Source: Glandiceps talaboti
Lineage: Eukaryota > Hemichordata > Enteropneusta > Spengelidae
Reading direction: 5' to 3'
NCBI RefSeq assembly: GCF_964340395.1
Contig: NC_135553.1
Span: forward strand, 11,105,001-11,150,000
Length of the DNA: 45,000 nucleotides
The notes beneath the pieces are model-generated. The model was not told the origin of the DNA. It saw nothing but the letters and a program-made list of their open reading frames with translations, and ran no database searches. Made by a program: the position numbers and the translations under genes. Shown here in pieces: positions 34,757-45,000 of this stretch (positions are counted from its first letter, which is position 1; each line of letters starts with the position of its first letter).

Positions 34757-36414
34757 TGAGAGCCAAGTAATGAGTTTGAAAGATGATCAAGACTGTGGTG
34801 TCATCATGTATATCTATCTTTTCACTCCTCACAGGGAGCCTCTTCCAGGAATCTAACAAAAGAATTTGCTATATTACTAGAGTATTCAACTGTGTAATTT
34901 CCAAATATCTCAAAACCTTCTTTAATTGAAATTTTTTTTGGAGGGGTCCAATTACTACATTGTTGCTGATTGGTTATTTCCTGTTTAGGGTGACTCCAGG
35001 TGGCACCTGTTGGGGGCTAAAAAAAGTTGATGATGCTTTATACAATTCATAGCACTTGCAAATGACTGAATTTTGAAAATTGTTTGACAAAGTGAGGGTA
35101 GTGCTTGGGTGATATACAACCTAGATCTTTCATGCTGGTAGATTTCAGCTCATGTCCACAGACACTTAGTAGATTTAAGCTTTCAATATTTTACTTTAGT
35201 GAAGCGTCACCCAGAAAACGGGCACAAAATCTTACTAATAGTATACTGGGTTTTAAATCTACTTGCTACATCATCTGCCATCAGTGGTGTCATCACATTA
35301 TGTATAAAATATGAATCTGTATCAACAGACAGGGTGGGCCAATCTCGAGAAGATGGATTTCATAATTGGATGTATCTAGGTATGGTTGAACTGTCGCTGT
35401 ATGAAATCAAAATCTAATTTTACGTTTGAATACAAAACTGTCAGCATTATTCCAAGGCATCTGTGGAGGGGAGTTGAAATCTGTCAGTGCAAAGGATCTC
35501 GGCTGGATGATTTAATGCCTTTGTTATGTTACTGATTTGCTACTCTCTACATGTATGACAGACTATGGACTTGGTACGAAAAAAGAAATGATTTCATACA
35601 AGTTGGCTGGAGATCAGATTGCCATCTAATTAAAGGATAGGTATGTTTATTTCAGGTCCATCATGATAACGAAATAGATTTCCTTGTGAGTCACCATGTA
35701 GTAACAAAATAATCATAAACATCAAATTTTGGTGTGTTTACAAGAAACAAAGTGACTTCAGAGACACTCTTTGTGGACATACTGAATGGTGTGTTCTTGA
35801 CAGTTGACAGACAATCCAGAAAAAGTATCAAAACAACATGATGATTAAGAGTTCATTGACACCTACATGTACATGTACAATGTCATCACAATAAAAACAT
35901 AGCACACAGACAACAATAGACAGACAACAAAGAGACTAGACACATCAAAAGGTGACATTAAGTTTTAGCACAGTTAAATATATGTCTGACACCTTTCAGT
36001 GTTTGTCGATGATTTGGAAGTTTTTGTAAGTACTTTTGACAACTCTGTTCAGCTCATAACAACAAGGCAGAAAATCACCATTTACTAGTCTATAGTCGTA
36101 TGTTTTGGGGCACTGGCTTTCCTTTTACTAGCTGCAAATAGCTTCTTCTGCAGAAATTTGACCCACTAACATGCATACTTGAGTTGGGATATTTCTATAT
36201 TCAGCTGTTGTGAAGGGTGTCACTTCCATGGTGTCACCGACAGTTGGACTGAATGATGTCGAGCTGACCAGACGAGTTATACATATTACAAAGAATGTAT
36301 AGTTGTCTGCTTTCCAAACACACTGTATGCCAAACTAAATTTACATGTACACGTACGTCCTAAATTGCCATTCTGCCAAATTTTTCATGCACCAAAATAA
36401 ATATCTTAACAGTA
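34757..36414. other. Non-coding or unrecognised stretch
   Basis: Short frames at 35105-35417 match no family I know. No clear repeats. TACATGTAC occurs at 35860-35880. Confidence 0.3.
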
Positions 36415-36627
36415 TACTGTAAACCTGGAAATTTTCGCTAGAGACTTATTTTAGCTAATTTTGCTAGAAAACAAAAACACAAAAATCAAAAGTGACTACA
36501 CTGTGTCTTCTTGTACATGAACACAATGTACCTATCTGGTAATTAGTTAAAAATAGTGTTTGAGAACTAGCTGAAGACTGTAAAACCGCAACATTTTTTC
36601 CTAGCAAAAATATCTAGGTTTACAGTA
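36415..36627. mobile_element. MITE with 27-bp terminal inverted repeats and TA ends
   Basis: The left end TACTGTAAACCTGGAAATTT and on (36415-36441) matches the reverse complement of 36601-36627 at 24 of 27 positions. Read as CTGTAAACCT...AGGTTTACAG, the element is flanked by TA on both sides, the target duplication of Tc1/mariner-type elements. At 213 bp with no coding capacity it is a non-autonomous copy. Superfamily is inferred from the TA alone. Confidence 0.7.
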
Positions 36628-36840
36628 TCATACCACATAACTGAAACCCTGGTAACAAGTACATGTATGTAACAGTATAGAGGAAAAGAGGGGGGCATAG
36701 GGTGGCAAATCAATTTAAACTTACATCTCTGTATCATATTATCCCCCTGTGTGACTACTGCCATTACAGAAGTGGTTTGGGCGATGTTTGTATTGGTGTA
36801 GCAAAGTAGAATATCCACATTATTGTTACAATCATTGCAT

Positions 36841-36903
36841 CTTCACTTATTTATCTATTTATTCATCTATCTATCTATTTACTTATTTACTTATTTATTT
36901 ATG

Positions 36904-36939
<36 letters not shown>

Positions 36940-36955
36940 TACTGATTGATTTCTG
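36841..36955. repeat. TTTA/TCTA and (TTGA)8 simple repeats
   Basis: A degenerate TATTTATCTATC tract is followed by pure TTGA repeats at 36906-36938. No adjacent LINE or SINE signature recognised. Confidence 0.85.
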
Positions 36956-37099
36956 ATTTTTGCATCTTGAGGTTACTTGCTGCAAATTGAAGTTATCTTC
37001 ATCTATCTCCGAGGAATGTCACCAAATGAATAAAACATAAATACCTGAAATATAAGTTCCTTGATGTTGCTGAAGAAAAGTACAACCATATGCTGGATC

Positions 37100-39639
37100 A
37101 TTCAGCTATATATATATATATGCTTTACCTCGCAACATAGACACTGTCACTCAGTTTGTGTGCTGAACTTTATAATATACAGCCTCAACTGTGTCCTTGG
37201 TCAACTCACACGCTTGGTACATGTACATCCATTCATGTACACTTGTATAGTACAGGAAGCCAAGCTAGCAGTAGCCGAACTCCTCAAATGCATGTACAGT
37301 TTACATCCATCGACTCAAACACACTGCCAAACAAGTCAGCTAACACCAGGTGCTGTGAACTCGACTAGCTAGTAGCCTAGTCACTCATTACTCAGAACTA
37401 TTTGAATGATTCATTCGGTGTAACATTAGCAACTCATACGTACACCTGTGCACATTTTACTCTGGCCTTGTATTTTGTAAATTCATCATTCATTATGAAT
37501 CGCTTAAGGCCAATATAACCATAAAAATATAATTAATATTATATAATAACAATAATGTTTTATTTTAATTTTATTTTTTTACATCTAGAAAAAAAAAACA
37601 CTGACAAAAACAATATCAACACAAGATATTGTAGTACACCAGAATTTCTGCTTGTAAGGTTCGGGTACCCTGCTAACAGAAAGGGAAAAATTTGGTAAAA
37701 CTGCCATAATTTCCTGTAAATTGTATCATAGTTTTGGTGGGCAGCCCCCATGAAAATGACTGGGGACATAGGTAATTTTTACCTAATTACTGCCATTTAA
37801 TAAAAACACAGTACATAAATAGAAATTTGATGAAAATAATTGCCTAGCAACTGATCAAGTCCACCCCCAGTTTGTGGTGTCAGTCACGAATTGGAATTTC
37901 CTGAGTTCATTTTGAAGCATTGTATATTCTATCTACACATCACAATTTAGTGAAGATAGAAAGAAATCAGAAATCAGACTCGAATAACGCTATATTTCTT
38001 CAATCTAGGGGGGTGGGGGGAAACAAAAATTGACAACCTCGATGGCAGGAATAGAAAAAAGCTACATCACTGATAATAAGATGGGACACCATGAGCATAT
38101 ATCTGAGCAAAAATTGTTTATTGCTGAAATTCGTAACATTGATTGTCTTTTTTTTATTGGTTCAGTTTCCTACTGACTTCAATTAATTGTCATTTGTAAG
38201 TAATTCAACATGTTCACATACAATTACTTTATCATTCACTTTTTTTCATTTTTAACTGACTGACCGACACATAATTTTTAAAATTTGTTATCATGAGAAA
38301 CATAAGGTTAATTATTAAAGGCAATTATCATAAAGCAATTAATTGAAAAAGAACATAATTTAAAACACAGAAGACATATAGAGCTTTTGAAAATATGTAG
38401 TTCTGAGTTGTGACAACAATCTGTTTATGAAATTTTCCAAGAAAACTACTGTGATAATTCAACGATTTGTTTTATGAAACGTTCAAAGAAAATTACTCTG
38501 TAACGATATCCTCTAGTCAAAATAAAAAGATTTTATACAACAACAAAAAACAGAAAATATTCTTTGAAAATTCAAATTTCTATCATTCTCTTTGTCTTCC
38601 CCATTACCAGCCATAATGTAAATTTGTCTTGTAGAATAAATCACTTTCATGCATACCAAACCATTTCATTTTTTTTTTAGATTGGAATAATCAAATCAAG
38701 ACTATTGTAGCGGTAGCAATCACCAACCCAAAGGGCTTGGTCCCACACAGAGACAAAAATGTGGAATTTTCATTCAGACTGCCATGCCTGTATAGTAACA
38801 AGGAAATAGCCCATCATAAGAATTTCAATAAAGCTTCTTTGTATACATGTGACCTTGAGTTGCACATGCTCATCTTGCTGTTACCGGCTTTTTTTTTCAC
38901 AACTGTCAAGCCTCATCTTGTCAATGGTTGATTCTAAATATTTCAAAGTTTATTCACAATCTGTTTTTACTTTTTCCATTTTAGTCATTATCGTTATTAT
39001 TATTATTATTATTATTTTTTTTGGCAGGTGTAACATTTTTGCAATTACCGACCACACACATGATGACAGTGTGACTAAGGCCTTGAGATTTTATATCAAT
39101 GTCAGTTGTTGAAGATGCTTTGTTACTTCAGACCACACAATGCTACTACTGCTGCCATGTGTTAGTCCACAAAAAAGAGTATATTTTACTCCCCCCCCCC
39201 CACCCCCCAACAAAAAGTAAGCTTATTTGGAAATAGAGGTTCTCTTCTTCATTTCTCTCTCTTGTTATTTCATACAATTGCAAGGTTTTCATTCAATGAT
39301 TACTATATAAAGGAATCAGCCACACCTTGTCAGCTCAAACACAAAACAAAAACTACGAAACAACCAGTTTCTCTTGGTTAATTATTATATTTCACGCTTG
39401 AATCTTAAGGATTTTTTAATTTAATAAAAAGTTAGTTCTGAGATGTAAAAAACGTGAAGTTATCTCATAATCTTTGCTTACCACAAAACATGTGCTTTTA
39501 ACACACCATACACAAAGGCAAAAGTTTCCTGTTAAAATACAGCAAACCTCTCTGACTTTAAGCTAAACAAGACACTGATACAAAAAAAGAAGTCTTTATT
39601 AAATTTTTTCTTTTTTCTTGTTCTAAGTAAAGTACGTAC
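37100..39639. other. AT-rich stretch with no recognised gene
   Basis: Contains (TA)7 at 37110-37122, an ATT run at 38994-39015 and a C-run near 39190. Open frames at 37061-37372 and 38737-39112 look random. Confidence 0.35.
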
Positions 39640-40603
39640 ATGGCGACCACAATACATCATATATCATGTAGTCAGACTCAAAGTGATCTCTCACATCGTG
39701 AACTAGAAAAAGGTCGTAAATGAAATTGGAAATACATGTAATACTTTCGTTTCGTACCCATATCGAATTTTTCTTAAATGGTTTGTCAAATTATGTAGCG
39801 GATGTGCTGGTTTCAGCGATCTGTGTTTTTTTTTAATGATGGGTGACCTGATCTGCAAATACACTAAGCGGAAACTATAAAATGTTTTTTTCCGTCACTG
39901 TGGGTGGGTTAGCGACATTACTGACGTGTTGCCGGTGTTGGTGAATCAAATTCCACGTGAAACGTAGTACATGGGCAATTTAAATGTTTAGTTGGAATTT
40001 TGCCATATTTCATTACTCCACATATTTTATGTTTCCAACTCTATGTCTAGACTCATTCCACGGCACAATGACCGAGGAAATATCGAACTCTATAAACACG
40101 ACAACGACGCCATTGTACAATTCATCTCCATCAAACAGTATTTATGTAGATTCTTTGGGATTAACGACTAGAAATAAATATAAAGAAATGTCTCCTACTT
40201 ACAATTTCGCCATTATAACTTGCCATAACGCATCATTTGAGGGGGAAATCGTCAGGTTGTACTTTATAATCTGGGCGCTGCCATTTTTAGACAAAGTTGT
40301 CACAGGGGAAAACAGCGCATGTCGGTCAGAGGTTAAATTTGAATGTTATAAAACGCCAGCATACGACAGGTTATGGTAATTTTCATCTATTTTTTCACCA
40401 GAAGCAACACCTTGTGACGATATTGTTGAACGTTATTTGCCTTATCCCTGCTTAAGGTGGCATACATCTGGCAAGTACTATTTTTTGAGTGTAAAAAACC
40501 CGAGTTTTTCAGCTATTGGACTTTGAAATCTCCAATCTCTGTACGCCACCATTGATGACTTTTAGAAAGTAAACAAAAATATTGCGTCATTGGAAAGAAA
40601 AAG
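39640..40603. promoter_or_regulatory. CpG-richer block, probable promoter of the plus-strand gene
   Basis: By eye this kilobase holds several tens of CG dinucleotides, while most of the window is CpG-poor. It ends at a strong first exon on the plus strand. On the minus strand there is a TATAAA at 40268-40263, an ATGGCGAAATT|GTAAGT donor at 40202 and no long ORF, so a divergent minus-strand start (possibly for PDPK1) is conceivable. The phase of that candidate donor does not join the 26180 acceptor as coding sequence, so at best it is a 5' untranslated exon. Confidence 0.35.
39984..40379 (+). other. 131-codon open frame of uncertain status in the CpG-rich block
   Basis: An uninterrupted frame with non-repetitive composition. 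From a second Met it reads MTEEISNSINTTTTPLYNSS, with several potential N-glycosylation sites, then a hydrophobic stretch (RLYFIIWALPFLDKVV). I recognise no family. A CpG-rich promoter region has fewer chance stops than its AT-rich surroundings, so this may be a chance frame. It ends at TAA 225 bases before the ATG at 40604. Confidence 0.2.
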
Positions 40604-40645
40604 ATGGCGGCAGAAATGGATAACGTTCCTGAAAATCAACAAAAG
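40604..40645 (+). CDS. First coding exon of an unidentified plus-strand gene
   Basis: ATGGCGG in good Kozak context (AAAAGATGG) opens MAAEMDNVPENQQK, followed by AAG|GTACGT, a strong donor in phase 0. It sits at the end of the CpG-richer block, as a first exon would. It can be joined in frame to the acceptor at 44940, giving a 16-residue polar tail and then a membrane segment. I do not recognise the family. A type II or signal-anchored membrane protein is an inference from that topology alone. Confidence 0.55.
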
Positions 40646-41700
40646 GTACGTTTTAATTTTATCGTTGTTTGCCTTCTTATGTATGTAATACATGTGTGTT
40701 AAGTCATTCTTAACATTAATAACTCAATTTGATGTTTATTGGCATGAACATTTTCTGAAGAGTATAAAAAACTTGAGGAACATGCAACTCATTGTTCATC
40801 AGTAACGTTACATTTGTAACGGTCATCCACAAGCAGTCAAAACACCAATGCGCGGCTGTTTTTGTTTACAAAGTCAGTTTATCATAAAGCCTCTTGAGTC
40901 AATGAACTTCCGTTCTACCTTCCGCTCTTTTGTGTTCAAAGTAGAATATTTCCGGTAGAGGTGTCGAAACAAATGTTAGCAATCGTATCACTCTGTTAGG
41001 GCGGTTAACTTATTTGCATAGCAGTACACTTGTTAAATATACGGTTTACTGAGTGTTCATTCTGCAGACCCGCTTTTTTCATGCACATCTCAGGTCACAG
41101 AAGGTCAGAAAACTCCCCGGGAGAAAACTAGGCCACCAGTGCATCACATCTATTCCTTTCTGATTCGCTATTTTTTTTGAAGCACTGCAAAATTTATTAA
41201 GAAATGACAGCAATGAAAGTTAGGAGTACTGTATAGTAAGAAAAAAAGCGTTTTATTTTTAGAATTATAGAAAGGTTTTGAATTTCAGTATTAACATGAT
41301 TAAAGTTTCTGTACTCTAGCTACATATCTGACTTAATATTGAGTGCTTTTTATAGACATTTCTAAAATTGCAATGTCTGTAAAATAAACCATACATTCTA
41401 TGGCTATATCAGTACCTGTAATATATCTAATACGTCATAATATTCATACACTGATTATACAGTCTGCCTGCATGCTATAGACTGACAAGGGTATACATTT
41501 AATTGATGGTAACAGCTTGGTCAGCTCTTACAGGCCCCTGTAATTGTTACGAATCTCTTGCATTGTGTAGGTCTGTTCCCAAAAAGGTTAAGAGTGACGA
41601 GACAGGCTAAAATGTTCATGTCACTCACTGACTCAGCACTGTGAAACCCAGGGAAAGATAGACACAATGTACCCCCACCTGCCACCCCCACCCCCCCAAA

Positions 41701-41759
41701 AAAAATAAAAATAAAAATAAATAAATAAATAATGATGATAATAATAATAATAATAATAA

Positions 41760-41793
<34 letters not shown>

Positions 41794-41796
41794 AAT
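41701..41796. repeat. AAAAT/AAAT/AAT array
   Basis: AAATA units pass into AAAT and then a long AAT repeat. It sits about 1.1 kb into the inferred intron of the plus-strand gene. Confidence 0.95.
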
Positions 41797-42059
41797 GGAA
41801 ATCTATGCAGTTTTTATCAGATTTGGTTCGCTTCTAGGGTTTCCAATTTCCAAACCTTAACAAAGCTTTGCAGAATATTTTTGGCACATACATTTTAAAA
41901 TTGTGTTCATACATTATACATACACATGTTACATTCCTCCTAACATCAATGTTTGCACATATACATGAATACACACAAACATATGTACATACAAATGCAA
42001 AATGACATGTAAATGAAAACTGGACTCAACTCAGTCAAAGGGTTTATATTGTATGTAAT

Positions 42060-42375
42060 GTGTGTGTGTGTGTGTGTGGGTGGGGGGGTGCTGTATGTGT
42101 GTATGTATTATGTGTATGTGACTACGTATTTATATGTACATTTTATGTATGTATGTATGTATATATGTGTGTGTGTGTATGTATGTATGTATGTATGTAT
42201 GTATGTATGTATGTATGTATGTATGTATGTACATGTATGTATGTATGTATGTATGTATGTATGTATGTATGTATGTATGTATGTATGTATGTATACATGT
42301 ACACTCACACTCATACATTTATTCATACAACTTATAGGTACTCGCATGGGTAAACATGGGTCACCCCCCCCCCAT

Positions 42376-42410
<35 letters not shown>
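42060..42410. repeat. GT, TATG and CA arrays
   Basis: (GT)n at 42060-42078, (TATG)n with GT and GTACATGTATG interruptions at 42144-42296, C10 at 42363-42373 and (CA)n at 42377-42410. The His-Thr-Tyr-Ile and Met-Tyr-Val-Cys frames on the two strands are artefacts. Confidence 0.95.
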
Positions 42411-42413
<3 letters not shown>

Positions 42414-42585
42414 ATTTGTAGATTTGTAGATAAACACTGTCCACTACTTCTCCCTACTCCATACACGCATGTGTATTGTATACACTGTACACAAATAGAC
42501 TCACAGTGGAATGGTCAAATTAAATGGATCAAATATTTCATAGCTCAAAATTAAACTTACCCATATATATAGTCACTTGCTAGGT

Positions 42586-42665
42586 AGTCTGGATGCCAAC
42601 GTGGTTTCTAACTAAACCACCAGGTGTAAAGTGTAACGATACCGTATAGGATCTAAACTATTGCT
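42586..42665 (+). repeat. Dispersed repeat family A, copy 3 (internally deleted)
   Basis: GTCTGGATGCCAACGTGGTT plus TCTAACTAAACCAC is identical to the copy at 790, then jumps to the GATACCGTATAGGATCTA segment, so the middle of about 90 bases is missing. Confidence 0.5.
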
Positions 42666-44939
42666 GAGTATAGATGCATCCAAATTGTATCTTGAAAATC
42701 ATGCAGCAGTTTGACTAATCATTTGTTTGCAAACAATCTCAGTGGTTTTCAAACTTAAATACTACAGTAAAATCCATAGTAAGATTTTTTTTTGTAGTAA
42801 ACAGAACACCGGATTAGTCAGTGTCATGTGATAGATAATCAGGTGACCTATTTCCCGTTGTCATAATGCTACAACCTAGTTTTACTAAAATGATGATTAC
42901 AAGTAGTAGTAGTACATTTCATTGTATATTTACTATAAGTAAAGTACACATGATGTTCAAAGCTATGTCAACTTACTGCGCTTTGTCAGTTTGTACAACA
43001 ATACATGTATTTGTTGGTGGAATTTTTTGACTGACAGAATATGAAATAGGAAGAGTTGCAACAGATGTTACTATATAACCAGTGTGTCCTCTTATGATAA
43101 CCGAATTTTGTTGAGTCAAAATTTTGAAAACTGGGATTTCTTTTGAGTCCCCACATAGTTTAAGAGATAGGGGAAACACCAAATTTTGGTATGTCACTAG
43201 AAATTGTGTGCATCAGTGGAACGTCAAATTGGCTTAGAGGGCACACTGGTTATAACCTGTCATTTTTTTTGTCGATAGTTATAATGATGGTAAACTGATT
43301 TTCAAGTTAATATCATCCTATGTGTGATGTCTGTTATTTTGATCAATTTTGCTTCATCTTTTCTCTGATTGTTAAACAAAACAGAGTTATTATAACTTTT
43401 CCAGCTAGAATCAATTGACATATGAAAAATGGATATTTTTAAATCATGTTTTGTAATCAGATTTACCATGTTTTTTTTGAGTTTTCACATATGTTGCAAC
43501 TGACCTAAATAAGTGTTCTTGTTACAGCCCAGCAGAATTAACTGTAAAATGCTGATTTTAGTATTTTACCCCAATACTACGACGTTTGTGTTTTGATGTC
43601 ATACAAAACATCTTGTGATGTTGATCCAATTATGATTGAGACTAGCAGATTGTGTTATGGAGTGTACTTAATTTTCATACATGATCATTGTAACAAATTA
43701 TTGAAAGAAAACAACAGCATATACTGCACATTTTTTATTTCTGATATTTGATTAGCACTTATTGGTTTTGGGCCTGCCCTCCTTGTACATAGGTCAGTTT
43801 GCTCAAGGTGTAACCGAACCTGAAAAATATATGACCCAATTCACTATTTAGAATGTGGTTTTTTTATATTCTTTGAATAAGCAAATTCCAGGAAAACACT
43901 CAAAAAATACATTACCTTTTGCAAAAGGGGAAGTCAAATAGTCATTGGCTGTTGCAAAATATATGATTCTGTGTCAGTTACATTTTTAAAGGGTATGACT
44001 ATATTAAAGCTCAAGTTTATATGCTTTTGAGATGTAATTATTGTTGTGGATTGAAAATATCTGAGTGTTGCATGTTAAGTACTGAGGAATATTCCACCAT
44101 CATTTTCTCAAATCAGATATATATAAATAATTCATAATTAATTCGATGAGTGACATCATTTATAATACATACACTAAAATGTCAAGGATATCACTACTAC
44201 ATGTATATCTTCCGGTAGTAATTCTAGTATACAAACAGACAAAATGAAGAATACCACTCAGTGCTGTCAAATTCAAAGGCATGCATCAATATTAACACTA
44301 AGTATAGTTTAGTGCAAGTATTTTCAACAGCTTGTAAACTCGGCTTGTGCCAGGCTAACAAGAAATAATGAAGGTTTTTTTTTAATATATAAAAATGTGT
44401 TTCAAATGGATATTAACATAAAATCTTGTGAAATAGCTAGTTCTGTATTTATTTGACATGGCTTTTCAGATACAGATATACTGTATCCCCATTTGCTTCA
44501 GAGAAAGAACATTTCTTTCTCAATACTACTAAAAGCCAAGGTATTGTGGAAAAGCAAGATTTTAAAACTTTTCCTATAAATCGTAAAATTAAAAATGAGG
44601 TTATGAAAAGTTCAGGGTCAAAGATTTAGAGAAAAAAGTCTACTGAGTGAAATGACAAAAAAAATTTATCTTGTGGTGTATTAAGTAATCAAAAGTGACC
44701 AGGCAGGTCACACCTGCTGCTGACTTTTATGTATGGGTGACCCTTTATGTTTCTCATTGTGAAATGATGAATTAGTTGGGTATGATAATAAAAAGAGAGA
44801 AAAGCGAATGTTGGTGATGCTTTCAAATTGTAATCATTACCTTTAACCGTTTGGATGCCCTATAAATGATAATTTGAAGTCAGAACAGTCTTCCACTACT
44901 GTCTATGATTTGATGTATTGTAATGGTGTCGAATTTCAG

Positions 44940-45000
44940 GGATTAAAATACACATGCTTGTGTGGTGTCGCCATCCTCCTGTCAATGAAGTTGTATGTGT
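44940..45000 (+). CDS. Second exon (partial) of the unidentified membrane protein gene
   Basis: After GAATTTCAG the frame that continues from 40645 reads GLKYTCLCGVAILLSMKLYV without a stop and runs off the window. The stretch from about YTCLC to LYV is hydrophobic and long enough for one membrane helix. Phase 0 on both sides supports the join. Other exons could lie between, and the protein cannot be named from 34 residues. Confidence 0.5.

Larger units (their letters stand above)
40646..44939 (+). other. Inferred intron 1 of the unidentified plus-strand gene
   Basis: A 4.3-kb stretch between GTACGT and TTTCAG. It holds an AAT/AAAT array (41701-41796), GT, TATG and CA arrays (42060-42410) and a dispersed repeat copy (42586-42665). 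I see no coding segment in it; the long Cys-Met-Tyr-Val open frames there are microsatellite artefacts. Confidence 0.4.

Noticed and set aside
39650-39723. Short plus frame starting ATGGCGACCACAATACATCA
   Set aside because: Only about 26 codons, with no donor, family match or transcript evidence.
40203-40213. ATGGCGAAATT|GTAAGT (minus strand) as the first coding exon of PDPK1
   Set aside because: It leaves two bases of a codon, and neither AG at 26181 or 26177 restores the PDPK1 frame. Only a 5' untranslated role or an extra exon would rescue it.
42013-42437. Similar long frames on both strands
   Set aside because: Translations of the GT, TATG and CA arrays.

Overview
This is eukaryotic, almost certainly metazoan, DNA. 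It is AT-rich by eye, with long introns, GT-AG splice sites, many microsatellites, degenerate satellite arrays, LINE 3' ends, a probable SINE and several MITE-like inverted-repeat elements. There are no operons, Shine-Dalgarno sites or dense ORFs. The style of the repeats, the frequent TACATGTA palindrome and a canonical animal PDK1 orthologue suggest a marine invertebrate. A lophotrochozoan or an invertebrate deuterostome is my guess; the phylum cannot be fixed from this window.

The one gene I can reconstruct with confidence is on the minus strand from about 26180 down to 4285. It encodes 3-phosphoinositide-dependent protein kinase 1 (PDPK1). I find 13 coding exons. Every splice junction keeps frame, and together they give 537 codons plus TGA from the Met at 26114, against 556 residues in human. 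The protein has an N-terminal Ser/Gln-rich low-complexity tail, a complete AGC kinase domain (Gly loop, AIK lysine, HRD, DFG, activation-loop serine, APE-equivalent SPE), a divergent linker, and a C-terminal PH domain with its basic lipid-binding patch. The reading frame stays open for 22 codons upstream of that Met, to a splice acceptor at 26180. There is therefore at least one more 5' exon, which I could not place.

Layout: 1-4284 is intergenic or 3'UTR, with dispersed repeats and a 44-bp minisatellite. 4285-26180 is PDPK1. Its 10.1-kb intron 3 (11756-21866) holds four degenerate tandem arrays, one LINE 3' end and several inverted-repeat elements. 26181-39600 is the upstream intron or intergenic region, with a 198-bp AT tract, TATG/TACG arrays, MITEs, a near-perfect 52-bp palindrome, and a 252-nt open frame preceded by a 73-bp duplication carrying octamer and CCAAT motifs. 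39640-40650 is visibly richer in CpG and probably a promoter block. A plus-strand gene starts there: a 14-codon first exon (40604-40645) joins in phase to an exon running off the right edge (44940-45000), giving a short N-terminal tail followed by a membrane segment. I cannot name its family.

PDPK1 would act at the plasma membrane, reading PI(3,4,5)P3 through the PH domain and phosphorylating AGC kinases on the activation loop. The plus-strand gene is divergently arranged and may share the promoter block, but nothing in the sequence links its function to PDPK1. I see no bacterial-style defence or mobile gene system and no clear novel system. The most interesting points are repeats that abut PDPK1 splice sites, the satellite-packed intron, and the small open frame at 34505-34756.
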